Source: Sordariomycetes sp. S80-01Y
Taxonomy: Eukaryota > Ascomycota > Sordariomycetes
Length of the DNA stretch: 64,000 nucleotides
Direction of reading: 5' to 3'
NCBI GenBank assembly: GCA_037042185.1
Contig: JAXQJY010000033.1
Span: 1,674,001-1,738,000 of the forward strand
Position numbers and translations under genes: made by a program. The notes under the pieces are model-generated. The model was given only the letters and a program-made list of their open reading frames with translations, ran no database searches and had not been told where the DNA came from. Positions 54,808 through 64,000 of the stretch are shown piece by piece (the stretch's first letter is position 1; every line of letters begins with the position of its first letter).

Positions 54808-57276
54808 ATGGGTTCCGATATTGATCAGTTGGCCATCAACACCATCCGCCTGCTCGCGGTACGTTCTGCTCACCTTCGAAACTGCCCCTCATCGTCATCG
54901 CGGCTGGCCTCTGCCCCGCCATAAATTGCTCTCATCGCCGCCCCGCCATCGCCGTGATGATCCAGGAGCTTGACCTCGACGCGAGGACGCATTCATCAGG
55001 TTTCAGCAGGCCATGTAGCTAACTTGATTGATCTCACAGGTTGATGCGACCTTCGCTAGCAACTCGGGACACCCCGGTGCTCCCATGTGAGTTCAGCCCT
55101 CGCCACGGTTTCCTTGGTCAGCGACAAATTGGTTACTGACGCTCATCGCAGGGGCATGGCACCCATTGCCCACGTCCTGTTCAACAAGTTCATGAAGTTC
55201 AACCCCAAGAACCCCAAGTGGTTGAACCGTGATCGCTTCGTTCTTTCGTGAGTATCCCTTGATGCTTGCTCAATTGAGCTTTGATCGAACCGCCCCGCTA
55301 ACAGCAACTTTCAGCAACGGCCACGGCTGCATGCTTCAGTATGCCCTCCTCCACCTCTTCGGCTACGGCGTCTCCATGGACGACCTCAAGGCCTTCCGAG
55401 TGAGTAGAACTCCGTCCAGGGTCGAGATATCCACTAACAGCCCCTCAGACCGTCGACAGCATCACTCCCGGTCACCCCGAGGCTCACGACACCCCCGGAA
55501 TCGAGGTCACCACTGGCCCTCTTGGTCAGGGTATCTCCAACGCCGTTGGTCTTGCCATGGCCCAGGCCCACACTGGCGCCGTCTTCAACAAGGACAACTT
55601 CAACCTCGTCGACAACTACACCTACTGCTTCCTCGGCGATGGTTGCTTGATGGAGGGTGTCTCCTCTGAGACTTCCTCCCTGGCTGGTCACCTCCAGCTC
55701 GGCAACCTCATCTGCGTCTACGACGACAACCACATCTCCATTGACGGCGACACCAACTGCGCCTTCACTGAGGACGTTGTCAAGCGCTACGAGTCCTACG
55801 GCTGGCAGGTCCTGATCGTCGAGGACGGTGACACCGACCTCGCCGCCATGGAGAAGGCCCTCAAGGAGGCCCAGGCCTGCAAGGACAAGCCCACTCTCAT
55901 CAAGCTCAAGACTACCATCGGCTACGGCTCCCTCCAGCAGGGCACCCACGGTGTTCACGGTTCGCCTCTCAAGGCCGACGACATCAAGCAGCTCAAGGAG
56001 AAGTTCGGCTTCAACCCTGACCAGACCTTCACTGTTCCCCAGGAGGTGTACGACCTCTACGGCAAGCACTCTTCCGAGGGTGCTGCTGCTGAGGAGGAGT
56101 GGAACAAGCTCTTCGCCAAGTACAAGGAGAGCTACCCCAAGGAGCACGCAGACCTCTCCCGCCGCCTCAAGGGTGACCTGCCCGAGGGCTGGGAGAAGCA
56201 CCTGCCCACCTACACCCCCGCCGACTCGGCTGTCGCTTCTCGCAAGCTCTCCGAGACTGTCCTGTCCAAGATTGAGGGCATCTTGCCTGAGCTTTTCGGT
56301 GGTTCCGCGGATTTGACCGGCTCCAACCTGACCCGCTGGAAGGAGGCCGTCGACTTCCAGCCCAAGGCTAACGGTCTCGGTGACTACTCTGGCCGTTACG
56401 TCCGCTACGGTGTCCGTGAGCACGGTATGGGTGCCATCATGAACGGTCTCGCCGCCTACGGCACCATCCTACCTTACGGTGGTACTTTCCTCAACTTCGT
56501 CTCGTACGCCGCCGGTGCTGTGCGTCTGTCTGCCCTCTCCCAGATCCGCGCCATCTGGGTCGCCACCCACGACTCCATCGGTCTTGGTGAGGACGGCCCT
56601 ACTCACCAGCCTATCGAGACCCTCTCCCACCTTCGTGCTCTCCCCAACAACATGGTCTGGCGCCCCGCCGACGGTAACGAGACCTCCGCTGCCTACTATG
56701 TCGCCTTGACCTCCAAGCACACTCCTTCCGTCCTCGCCCTCTCCCGTCAGAACCTGCCTCAGCTTGAGGGTTCCACGATCGAGAAGGCCATCAAGGGTGG
56801 TTACGTCCTGCACGAGGTCGAGAACGCCGACGTCACTCTCGTCTCCACTGGTTCCGAGGTCTGCATCTGTGTTGATGCCGCCAAGTACCTCAAGGAGAAG
56901 CACAACGTTAACGCCCGTATCGTCTCGTTGCCCTGCTTCGAGGTCTTCGACACCCAGAGCAAGGAGTACCGCCTGTCGGTTCTGCCCGACGGCATCCCCT
57001 CGCTGTCCGTTGAGGTCATGTCCACTATGGGCTGGGAACGCTACACCCACGAGCAGTTCGGTCTTAACCGATTCGGTGCCTCTGGCGCCTACAAGGACGT
57101 CTACAAGGCGAGTAACACCCTTTCCGAACCTCACTCACACCCCACTAACAGCCCCACAGAAGTTCGAGTTCACCCCCGAGGGAATCTCCAAGCGCGCCGT
57201 TGCCACCATCGAGTTCTGGAAGAGCGTTCCCAACGTCCGCTCGCCCATCAACCGCGCTTTCCAGCAGATCATCTAA
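54808..57276 (+). CDS. tkl1: Transketolase
   Basis: Six exons: 54808-54858, 55040-55086, 55152-55247, 55315-55399, 55449-57107, 57160-57276; 684 residues. Introns are 181, 65, 67, 49 and 52 nt; the last has a GC donor. Transketolase moves two-carbon units with thiamine diphosphate in the pentose phosphate pathway. Evidence: [54 protein letters not shown], the ThDP motif [25 protein letters not shown], the catalytic Glu in [18 protein letters not shown], and [20 protein letters not shown]. Codon use is strongly C-ending, as in highly expressed fungal genes. The C-terminus AFQQII has no peroxisomal signal, so a cytosolic enzyme is expected rather than dihydroxyacetone synthase. Confidence 0.96.
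57108..57159 (+). other. GC-AG intron of the transketolase gene
   Basis: The donor reads AAG-GCGAGT and the acceptor CCACAG. Removing it gives [17 protein letters not shown], in frame and conserved. The nearest GT (three bases downstream) would shift the frame. Confidence 0.85.
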
Positions 57277-57564
57277 ATTTTACATACCAAACAGGGACAA
57301 TATTAGAGCTGGGATCACGGAACTTGGGTTTTGGACGAGTAATAGATGTCACGTGAAAAAGATTGAATTGATGACTTGAAGAACAACGGGTTTTCGCTTT
57401 CGATGCCAGATGATAACCAAGGGAACGCCTCTGCTCCTCGCTATGCGTACAGTAACGTTTCGTGCATGCCGTCGTATCTCGTGCCGGGTTTCATTCGCGT
57501 GATGTGCCTCGCTTGCTGTAGGCTGTCCTGGCCCCTCGGCAATGATCATCGCGCAGTGCTCCAT

Positions 57565-58059
57565 TCATTGACCCGCCTCTTCCCTATCGTGCCTGATGCC
57601 CTCGGTAGCCCACTCTTTTTGGAAGTCTCTGCCAACCTTCTCTAGCCTGGCCGCAGCCCGACGAGCCTCCTTCGTCTGGTCTGCGCTCCCAGCCACCACA
57701 ACACCAACAAGCCGGGGCGGGCTGCCCTCATCCTCCTCCTCAGGGGAGGCCTTAAATGCGCTACCTCCGGTGCTCGTACTGTCGTGACTGCTCGTCCCAG
57801 GCCGACTCCGTTCCTTCTGCTGCGGGTCGATGAAGCTCTGAAGTATAACGGCGCCGCGGTCGGGGTATTCGACCATGACGCGCTGAGGCTGGCCGAGCTT
57901 GACACGGGAGACGGCAGTGTGGGAGTTTAGGGCAGTCGACGCGAGCGAGGTGAGCGAGTTGAGGTGTGTGGGAGACGAGGAGGACGTTATGAGCGGGGTG
58001 AGGGTCGAGTCGGTCAGGTGGAGGGAGAGTGATGGATGTTGGGCCGGGAGGTTTGTCAT
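57565..58059 (-). CDS. Small protein of unknown function
   Basis: Single-exon frame of 164 residues from the ATG at 58059. It looks folded, with a beta strand VSRVKLGQPQRVMVEYPDRG then AVILQSFID, a disordered loop of about 40 residues, a strand RLVGVVVAGSADQ and a C-terminal helix (TKEARRAAARLEKVGRDFQK). The strand-helix order is reminiscent of small roadblock/longin-type subunits such as those of the vacuolar EGO/Ragulator complex, but I cannot show this from sequence. Codon use suits a real gene. It is convergent with transketolase, about 290 bases between stops. Confidence 0.65.
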   Translation of the reverse strand: MTNLPAQHPSLSLHLTDSTLTPLITSSSSPTHLNSLTSLASTALNSHTAVSRVKLGQPQRVMVEYPDRGAVILQSFIDPQQKERSRPGTSSHDSTSTGGSAFKASPEEEDEGSPPRLVGVVVAGSADQTKEARRAAARLEKVGRDFQKEWATEGIRHDREEAGQ

Positions 58060-60423
58060 CTTGGCGGCTGTGTGGGGTTGCGAGGGGGGTTGTTCGTGAC
58101 TGAAGGTAGTAGTAGTAGTAGTAGGGTCTCATGAGGGGGTACAAAACTCGAGGGCACCATGAGAGAAGGGGAAGAGGTCAGAGAGGAGAGACGGAAAGAG
58201 GGAGCGCGGCAGATGGCAGAGTGGAGGTAGATAAGGTGAGAGTGGATGTGGATGTGATGAGATGGGGATGGGGATGCGGATGGGGGACATGGAGGGACAG
58301 GGACTGACGTCGAGGTCAGCGGTCACGATGTGCCTGAGGCCGACGGTCCCTGCCCTGGTGTCTCCCCCACACTGAAATGCAAATGCGAAGCTGTGGCCGT
58401 TGCGTCGCACTGCAGGCCTCAGGAGGATCGCGGGATGGGCTTTGGTGAGGTGCGGTGCGGTGTTGGAGGTCGGGCTCCTTGGCTCCTCACCCCGCCATTG
58501 CCGCTGCTGCGTGAGGTGAGCGACGCTGGGCATGACGACATCTGGGGTGAGAATGCCGGCGCTGGCCATTCAATAGTGCCAGATCTTGATGGCATTCCGC
58601 ATGGCCATGATGCAACTTTCTGGAGCCTCGGTTTCCTGACTCGTTCGCTTCTTCTAGAAAGGGTCCTGCAGAAAGCCGGCAGACACAAACGGCGAGATTG
58701 ATTAAACTGATCAGCCGGAGCTGTTGATGATCGTCGCCGACTGGGTTTCTCCACGGTCGATCGCTACTATGGGAGAGGTACGTATTCCCGCATGTGCTTT
58801 GGAGCTAACATGACAACGGTCTGACAGGTTGGTTTGTGATTACTGTGAGCTCTAGTCGGTCAATGTAGCAGAGCAAAATGTCGGGAGGTCCGGCATTGAG
58901 ATGTTCACGAGGGCATCTGGCAGGGCAACCATTGGTGCTGTAAGTTGTTGCGCCTAAAGTGAGCCGATGGGAATTGGTTTCGGGATGTGGTGGGACTCGA
59001 GCCTTTCGACAGCTGGAGCCTCGGTGGCCTCCGCCAGCGGGATTCGGAGGCAGACCACCACACCAAACTCGTTGGGGCGCCCTGACCGTCGCTGGTGCGG
59101 AGTCTCGCCCGCGCCGAGGATGACGAGGGCTCTCCTGCCAGTGTCGGTGGTCCATCTGCTGAAGAGTGCTTGGCCTCGCACCGTCGACCTCATGCGACCC
59201 TCCAGGTCTTGGCCGACGTCTTCTGTCCTCAGAGGGTCGTACACTGCGTTTCTCTGCATAGATCAGGCAGAATCTAGCACAGATTGCAGCATGATCTTGG
59301 AATGAATTTCCGGATTCTACATAGGATATGTAAGTACTAGTGATACGGATAATATGCTTCCAATGGTGCGTTGGTTAATTGCGCAGAGCTTCAGGGTTGC
59401 TGGAGGTTGTCAGGCGTAATCAGGGCTCGTTGAGTTGCAATGGTGAGCAGTCGGCTGGAAAGATGCTATTGTGCCAGGAGAGCAGCTCCTAGTACCGTAT
59501 CCGACCCTACTTGATGGAATGCAGTGAAAAGTATTCGTAAGCCCACGGAGTTCTGAACACCTGTCTTGGACGACTCGCCCGTGCTTGGCTCTTGTCGCAG
59601 GCATTGCTGGCGGTCGTCGTGTGAGATTGGTGACCTTGTTCACTCAACCGGTCGAAGCGGATTCGCGCTCGCCGCAATCTGACCAGGGACCCTGCGATAT
59701 AGGGCTGATGCATAGAGGAGGGTAAATGAAGTTGAGACACTGAATGCTGGGAATTCGAGCTTAACTGTTGGATGAGGTTGCGTCTAAGCTCAGAGGGACG
59801 TCCCGATGCCAGTCCTTAGCCCCGGAGATATGTGCCCACAAGCCTTCAGCCTCACACATGTGGCTTGAGGTGGCTGCTCGTTGGCATGGAACAACCAGGG
59901 CCCGGCCGAATTGGACTGCGCTGCAGCGGCGGCAGCGCGCCGCCGCTCCAGCAAGGTGGATTCGCTGCCCCCAGCCAGAGACCCGAGATTTTTGGGGGAC
60001 GCCTGAATCACCAAAATCGGGTGCCAAAAGCTAAAGGCCATCATCGCGTTCACCACCTAACCCAGTCACCACCCTCCCTCTAACCACACCTCTCCATCAC
60101 CCTTCGGTCATTCCCTTCATCTTCTTCTCCCCTTCTTCCTCACGAAGCCGCATCTTCGTCGATTTGCCGACAGTCGACAGCGCTTCAGCCTCGTTTCCTA
60201 CTGCTTCTACTCCAGGTTCGCTTCGTCGTTGGATTGGTCCGTTCTTGGGTTCTGTTCTCGCTCGCCAGCCGGGTTGGGTCACAACCACGCGCTTTGCCGT
60301 TTCTACTCTCTGCGTCCATCTTTTTGTCTTTTCATCCCCGCGCAGGCTCGGAGCTTGTGCGCGCCTTGATTCTACAAAGTCATTCTTCTTTCATCTCGCC
60401 CCGGACAACCGCCGGTTCGCATC
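58060..60423. other. Divergent spacer, 57565 gene / Btz gene (2.4 kb)
   Basis: No gene supported. A (GTA)6 repeat lies at 58106-58124 and a degenerate GGATG/GATG-rich stretch near 58240-58290. From about 60050 to 60423 the plus strand is very C/T-rich, consistent with the leader of the Btz-domain gene. Confidence 0.45.
58106..58124 (+). repeat. (GTA)6 microsatellite
   Basis: Six GTA units plus one base, in the upstream region of the gene at 57565-58059. Confidence 0.93.
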
Positions 60424-62559
60424 ATGGCAGCGCCACGCCGCAGAAAGATTGGTCATCGACGTCGAGTTGAGGACGAGGGCGAGGATGAGGCGGGCCAAGA
60501 ACACATCGACAACGACGACGATTCCCTTACCGAGGGTTCCGTCGGCTCAGACGACCACGATGGCGATGACGACAGCGACACGAGCAACATAGAGGAGGCT
60601 TCGCCGACGTCGCATGCCGGCAAGAAGTCGGCCAACGGTACCGTCAAGAACACCAGCCACTCGCCGTCGAAGCCTAGGACAGGAGCCGAGGACAAGAAGG
60701 TGACCGAGACAGACATGATGCTACACGGGCTTGCACTCGAGGACCCATCGGATCCGCCGCAGGAGTTGCACTTCGATGACTCGGAGTCGGTTGCGCCCGC
60801 CCCCGCAAAGTCACCCACAGCCCCTATGGTGGTGAGCTCTGCGTCTGCATCACAACCTGGACGACGTCAAGAACACGACGACTACAGGAAGAAGCGTGAC
60901 CAAGACCCGGCCTTCGTACCGAACCGTGGAGCTTTCTTCATGCACGACCACCGTCAAGCTGGGCCGGCTGCGAATGGGTTTCGGCCGTTTGGGAGAGGCC
61001 GAGGTCGAGGTGGACGAGGTGGTGGGATAATCGGCGGACCCTTTTCACCGATGAAGTACGTTTCTTACCAGGCCATGCCCTCGGCATCCTCAGCTAACAG
61101 CGCCAGTCAAATGCATCGTCCTGGTGACCCGACGACAAGCTCGCCCTGGACCCACGACATGCATGACACTGTTGTCGAGCCAGTCCCTCGCCGTCCCCGC
61201 CAAACCATGGAAGTTGAAGGACCCCCCAACGGCAATGGCTTTATTCCCACCCGCGAGTCGAATCCGAACCCGATCAATCGTACGCTGTCCACCGAGAAGC
61301 ATATTGGAAATGCGCAGGTCCGTGTCGTTCTACCGGGTATGAAAACACCCGCGGGCAGAGCTACGTGTGCTATCAAACAATACACCAAGCTCCCCGATCA
61401 CCGACCCCCTCTGCGGCGAGACAAGCCTGTCCGGATATCGCTACCTGACCGTCCCCCTCGCTACATCTACCCTGCCGCCGACCGATCCTTCATCTTCATC
61501 CCTCGGGCCATGCGTCCCAACCAGCAGCGCCCTCGAGGTGGCAAAGGACGCTCAGGATTTGGTTCCGTTGGCGGCTTCTCGCGCAGGACCAGTGTTTACG
61601 GAGGCGGCAGCTTCTATGGAAGCGCTTACTCCCCGAGCATTGCCATGAGTAGGAGATCATCCCTCGCTCATGAGCGCGATATGATGTTCTCCCCTACAGG
61701 CTCCATTGCTTCGCGACCAGCTATGCCTATGGAACAAGGCAGGCCCGTAGTGCGCTTGCCTCCTGGCCGGCACGATACAATGCCAACCGCTCCTCAAGAC
61801 ATTGGTCCTCCAATGGCCGGCCCGGTTCAACCTGGTCTACCCATCAACAGCGCTCAGGAAAACCGGTCGGCCGACGGCCTTCCCATCCACCAGCCACGTC
61901 CTCAGAAGAAGGTTCCTCTTGCAGACTTCGAGGAGCCTGCCATGAACCACGGCGCTCAAGGTTTCCAAGGGGCCTTCCATCAGCAAATGCCTATGCAGGT
62001 TGCCAATGGGTTTCCCAAAGATGCGCACACAAGGCAGCCTTCCTATATGTCGCAACGCTCGTCAGGCACACCTCTGTCGCAGATTCCTGAGCGCGCAATT
62101 CACGCAGCACCTTTCCAACCCCATACCTTCGGCGGCCCGCAGCAACCTTTCTACAACATGCCACGGGGCTACCAGGGCCCACAGGGAGCTTCTCAACAAG
62201 GCTACTACTACAACCAAGGCTATTCCGCACCTAATGTGCCTGCCCCTGCACCACCACCCTTCACAGCCCAAGGCCAGCCGCCTGTGCCTGCACACTATAA
62301 CCAGCCCCATATTGACCCGGCTGCGGCTGGACAGTCAGCGGCCATGGCGGCCAACCTGGTAGCTCAAGAGGCCAATGGCATGGTGTACTACTATGATGCC
62401 TCTCAGATGCCTCCGGGCAACAATTACCAGTCATACCCCGCGCCTCAGCCAGGCTACCAACCCCCGGGCGCTATGGGTATGGGTGGTATGGTCACCCCCA
62501 GTCCTGATGCCTACTACTACCCGCAACCGCCGGCGGGTGGCATGGTCTACTACTCTTAG
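60424..62559 (+). CDS. Btz (Barentsz/CASC3/MLN51) domain protein
   Basis: Intronless, 711 residues from the ATG at 60424. It starts basic (MAAPRRRKIGHRRRVEDEGE) then runs acidic to about residue 60. The Btz domain, which wraps eIF4A-III and RNA in the exon-junction complex, lies near residues 145-185: DYRKKRDQDPAFVPNRGAFF and MHDHR. A Gly/Arg-rich RGRGRGGRGGG stretch, an RNA-binding or methylated RGG-like element, follows. The remainder is low-complexity Pro/Gln/Gly/Tyr. A short conserved-looking strand motif QVRVVLPGMKTP and PVRISLPDRPPRYIYPAADR lie in the middle. Likely a nuclear or cytoplasmic mRNP protein; an exon-junction role is inferred from the domain. Confidence 0.85.
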   Translation: MAAPRRRKIGHRRRVEDEGEDEAGQEHIDNDDDSLTEGSVGSDDHDGDDDSDTSNIEEASPTSHAGKKSANGTVKNTSHSPSKPRTGAEDKKVTETDMMLHGLALEDPSDPPQELHFDDSESVAPAPAKSPTAPMVVSSASASQPGRRQEHDDYRKKRDQDPAFVPNRGAFFMHDHRQAGPAANGFRPFGRGRGRGGRGGGIIGGPFSPMKYVSYQAMPSASSANSASQMHRPGDPTTSSPWTHDMHDTVVEPVPRRPRQTMEVEGPPNGNGFIPTRESNPNPINRTLSTEKHIGNAQVRVVLPGMKTPAGRATCAIKQYTKLPDHRPPLRRDKPVRISLPDRPPRYIYPAADRSFIFIPRAMRPNQQRPRGGKGRSGFGSVGGFSRRTSVYGGGSFYGSAYSPSIAMSRRSSLAHERDMMFSPTGSIASRPAMPMEQGRPVVRLPPGRHDTMPTAPQDIGPPMAGPVQPGLPINSAQENRSADGLPIHQPRPQKKVPLADFEEPAMNHGAQGFQGAFHQQMPMQVANGFPKDAHTRQPSYMSQRSSGTPLSQIPERAIHAAPFQPHTFGGPQQPFYNMPRGYQGPQGASQQGYYYNQGYSAPNVPAPAPPPFTAQGQPPVPAHYNQPHIDPAAAGQSAAMAANLVAQEANGMVYYYDASQMPPGNNYQSYPAPQPGYQPPGAMGMGGMVTPSPDAYYYPQPPAGGMVYYS

Positions 62560-64000
62560 GTGGCAATGTCCACCTTGTACTCGAATGGCTGCCATCGGGC
62601 CTAGTCCTGAGGCCTGTGACCTGCCGTACCATACGTCACCAGGGAGCGTAGGTGTCCATCCTATCGGCCTGGTTTTGGGCACCCATAATGTGGCAACGAC
62701 TCAGGGGCCGCGATTCTCACTGATCGTGCAGAGGAGACGTTACCCCTTGACATCATTTTGATGCGAGGACCATGCTCGATAGAAGTTTCGGGTCCTTCGG
62801 AAAGGCACAGTCACAGCTACCTGCTACGGGGTTTTGGAAGAGCCCATGAATGGAACTGCAGTTCCATAGTGACGCATCCCGGGGAGGCCTTGGGCAAACG
62901 CCCCTCTTTTAGATGGTGAAGGCACGTGGAATCATCGGTCTACCCTCAGCCTTACTTCTGTTCCCTGCCGGTTGTTTTACCCCTTCTCACTTTTGCTTTC
63001 TTGCGGTACTGCGAGGTGTTAAAAGCTATCATGGTTGCGGCGTTCCGGATAATCTCGGGTTTGGTTTCCATTAGCTTTACTACCTTGAATTCAACGAGCG
63101 GGCTGATTTAGGCGTTAACAAGTCTTTGCCTCACGAATATGTGAATCCTCGTGATACTATGAAAGGCGCCCGGTGACATCGAAAGGGAGTATCTGCTGTT
63201 TCGATCCAGCTGGTACGAAACGTCCCAGTTACTGCTGCGCTCGGGCGAACCGCACTGATGAGTCCGATATACTTGTGCCAGCACGAGTATGTCTATAGCC
63301 TTCCCCTCATGACATGCGTCCAATTCTTGAGTAGCGTCCCAGGCAGAGTTCATCAGCTTTTATGTCGTGAATCAACTTTCTACAGGGTAATGCCGACTAG
63401 TTACGCGGGAGGAACCAACCTAGGCCAGAAGACTCCAAGTAAAATGAACATCTGGGCTAGTGGATGGGAGCTCATCGTCTTTCAATTAAATTTTCCCATA
63501 TTTACGGGAGCTTGTAAGTTGTAAAGCAAGCGTTCAAGGCACCTTCTTTTGTTTGAATCCATGGCCAACCTGAAGGAAGTGAGGTACGGGTCTAACGTTA
63601 AGCTAGTAGACGACTTGTCCCACAAACGAGGATATCGATGGGGAGACGTGCGATGATAATCCTCGTCGGGAATTGATTCCATAGCCCCAATCTCTACTCT
63701 CCTGACGTTTTGGCTCACTGTAGAGGTGATCAAACCCAATTTGACACGATGTCCTCTGGTTGTTGGAATCGAGCTCGCGCTATGTTCCTTATATACCTGA
63801 GTTGCTACAGGATGGCAGGTCTTTCCTATAAACTAGTACCGAGCGCTTTCATTTTCACCAAGGTACCAATTTGAACATCGCCAAGCAATATACCATGGTT
63901 TGGCATGCTTCTACGTTTGTGCTCGAGTAGTTGACTGGCTCTAGAGGATGTCTAGGCCCGATGACTAACGGGAAACCCCCGACTCGGCGACTTCAGCGCA
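62560..64000. other. Downstream region to window end
   Basis: 1.44 kb after the Btz gene. Open frames are short, with no domain or conserved start; any gene here would have to continue beyond the window. Confidence 0.45.

Noticed and set aside
55434-56423. 329-codon open frame antisense to transketolase
   Set aside because: Shadow of the C-ending codon use of transketolase; rich in Val, Leu and Gly without a domain.
58129-58701. Open frames on both strands upstream of the 57565 gene
   Set aside because: Low-complexity sequence from GATG/GGATG-type repeats; no conserved features.
1-64000. Biosynthetic gene cluster, CRISPR array or mating-type locus
   Set aside because: No PKS, NRPS or terpene synthase genes, no regularly spaced repeats, and no HMG or alpha-box mating genes are present.

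Overview
This window is nuclear DNA from a filamentous ascomycete, most likely a Sordariomycete. The evidence is 43-181 nt spliceosomal introns with GTAAGT-like donors and CTAAC-type branch points, pyrimidine-rich 5' leaders, genes on both strands with no operons, and housekeeping proteins of clearly fungal type (ERG4, KCH1, VPS27, BMT6, a Barentsz protein). I cannot name the species from sequence alone. I see no rRNA, convincing tRNA, CRISPR array, intact transposon, biosynthetic cluster or viral gene.

Layout, left half. An unrecognised basic/acidic, probably nuclear protein (832-2679, +). A TIGR02453/DUF2461 protein (3209-4432, +). A secreted endonuclease/exonuclease/phosphatase-fold nuclease (4618-6493, -). 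NMN adenylyltransferase (7642-8638, -). A PNPOx-like plus ferredoxin-reductase-like fusion oxidoreductase (9957-11769, -). A Kch1-type membrane protein (12263-14221, -). A fungal gene of unknown function broken by one in-frame TAG (16317-17246, +). A histidine phosphatase (17470-18262, -). ESCRT-0 subunit VPS27 (18849-21220, -), head to head with a rhodanese-containing USP8/Doa4-like deubiquitinase (22623-25733, +). Long-chain acyl-CoA synthetase (26569-28807, -). The largest gene-poor gap follows (28.8-31.6 kb).

Layout, right half. An orphan gene (31597-32256, +), a carboxymuconolactone-decarboxylase-like protein (32931-33559, +), a membrane-anchored coiled-coil protein (33911-34678, -), KEOPS kinase BUD32 (35802-36581, +), glutamate-cysteine ligase modifier subunit (36702-37709, -), MAF1 (38712-39768, -), AP-1 sigma (41135-41888, -), a small Cys-containing ORF (42463-42795, +), ERG4 (43811-45681, +), V-ATPase subunit c (46378-47228, -) divergent from SNU13 (47803-48289, +), a Sac/hSac2 phosphoinositide phosphatase (49127-52094, +) convergent with rRNA methyltransferase BMT6 (52165-53256, -), transketolase (54808-57276, +), a small protein of unknown function (57565-58059, -) and a Btz/CASC3-domain protein (60424-62559, +).

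The genes do not form one pathway, but several act in endosome and vacuole traffic: VPS27, the USP8/Doa4-like enzyme, AP-1 sigma, V-ATPase c and the Sac phosphatase. Others serve RNA biology: SNU13, BMT6, MAF1, BUD32 and the Btz protein. The items I would follow up first are the nonsense codon at 17040-17042, the VPS27/deubiquitinase divergent pair, the 13-nt microexon of the V-ATPase c gene, the small Cys-containing ORF at 42.5 kb, and the orphan gene in the AT-rich patch near 31.6 kb. All exon joins were made by hand from splice motifs and reading frame; there are no transcript data.
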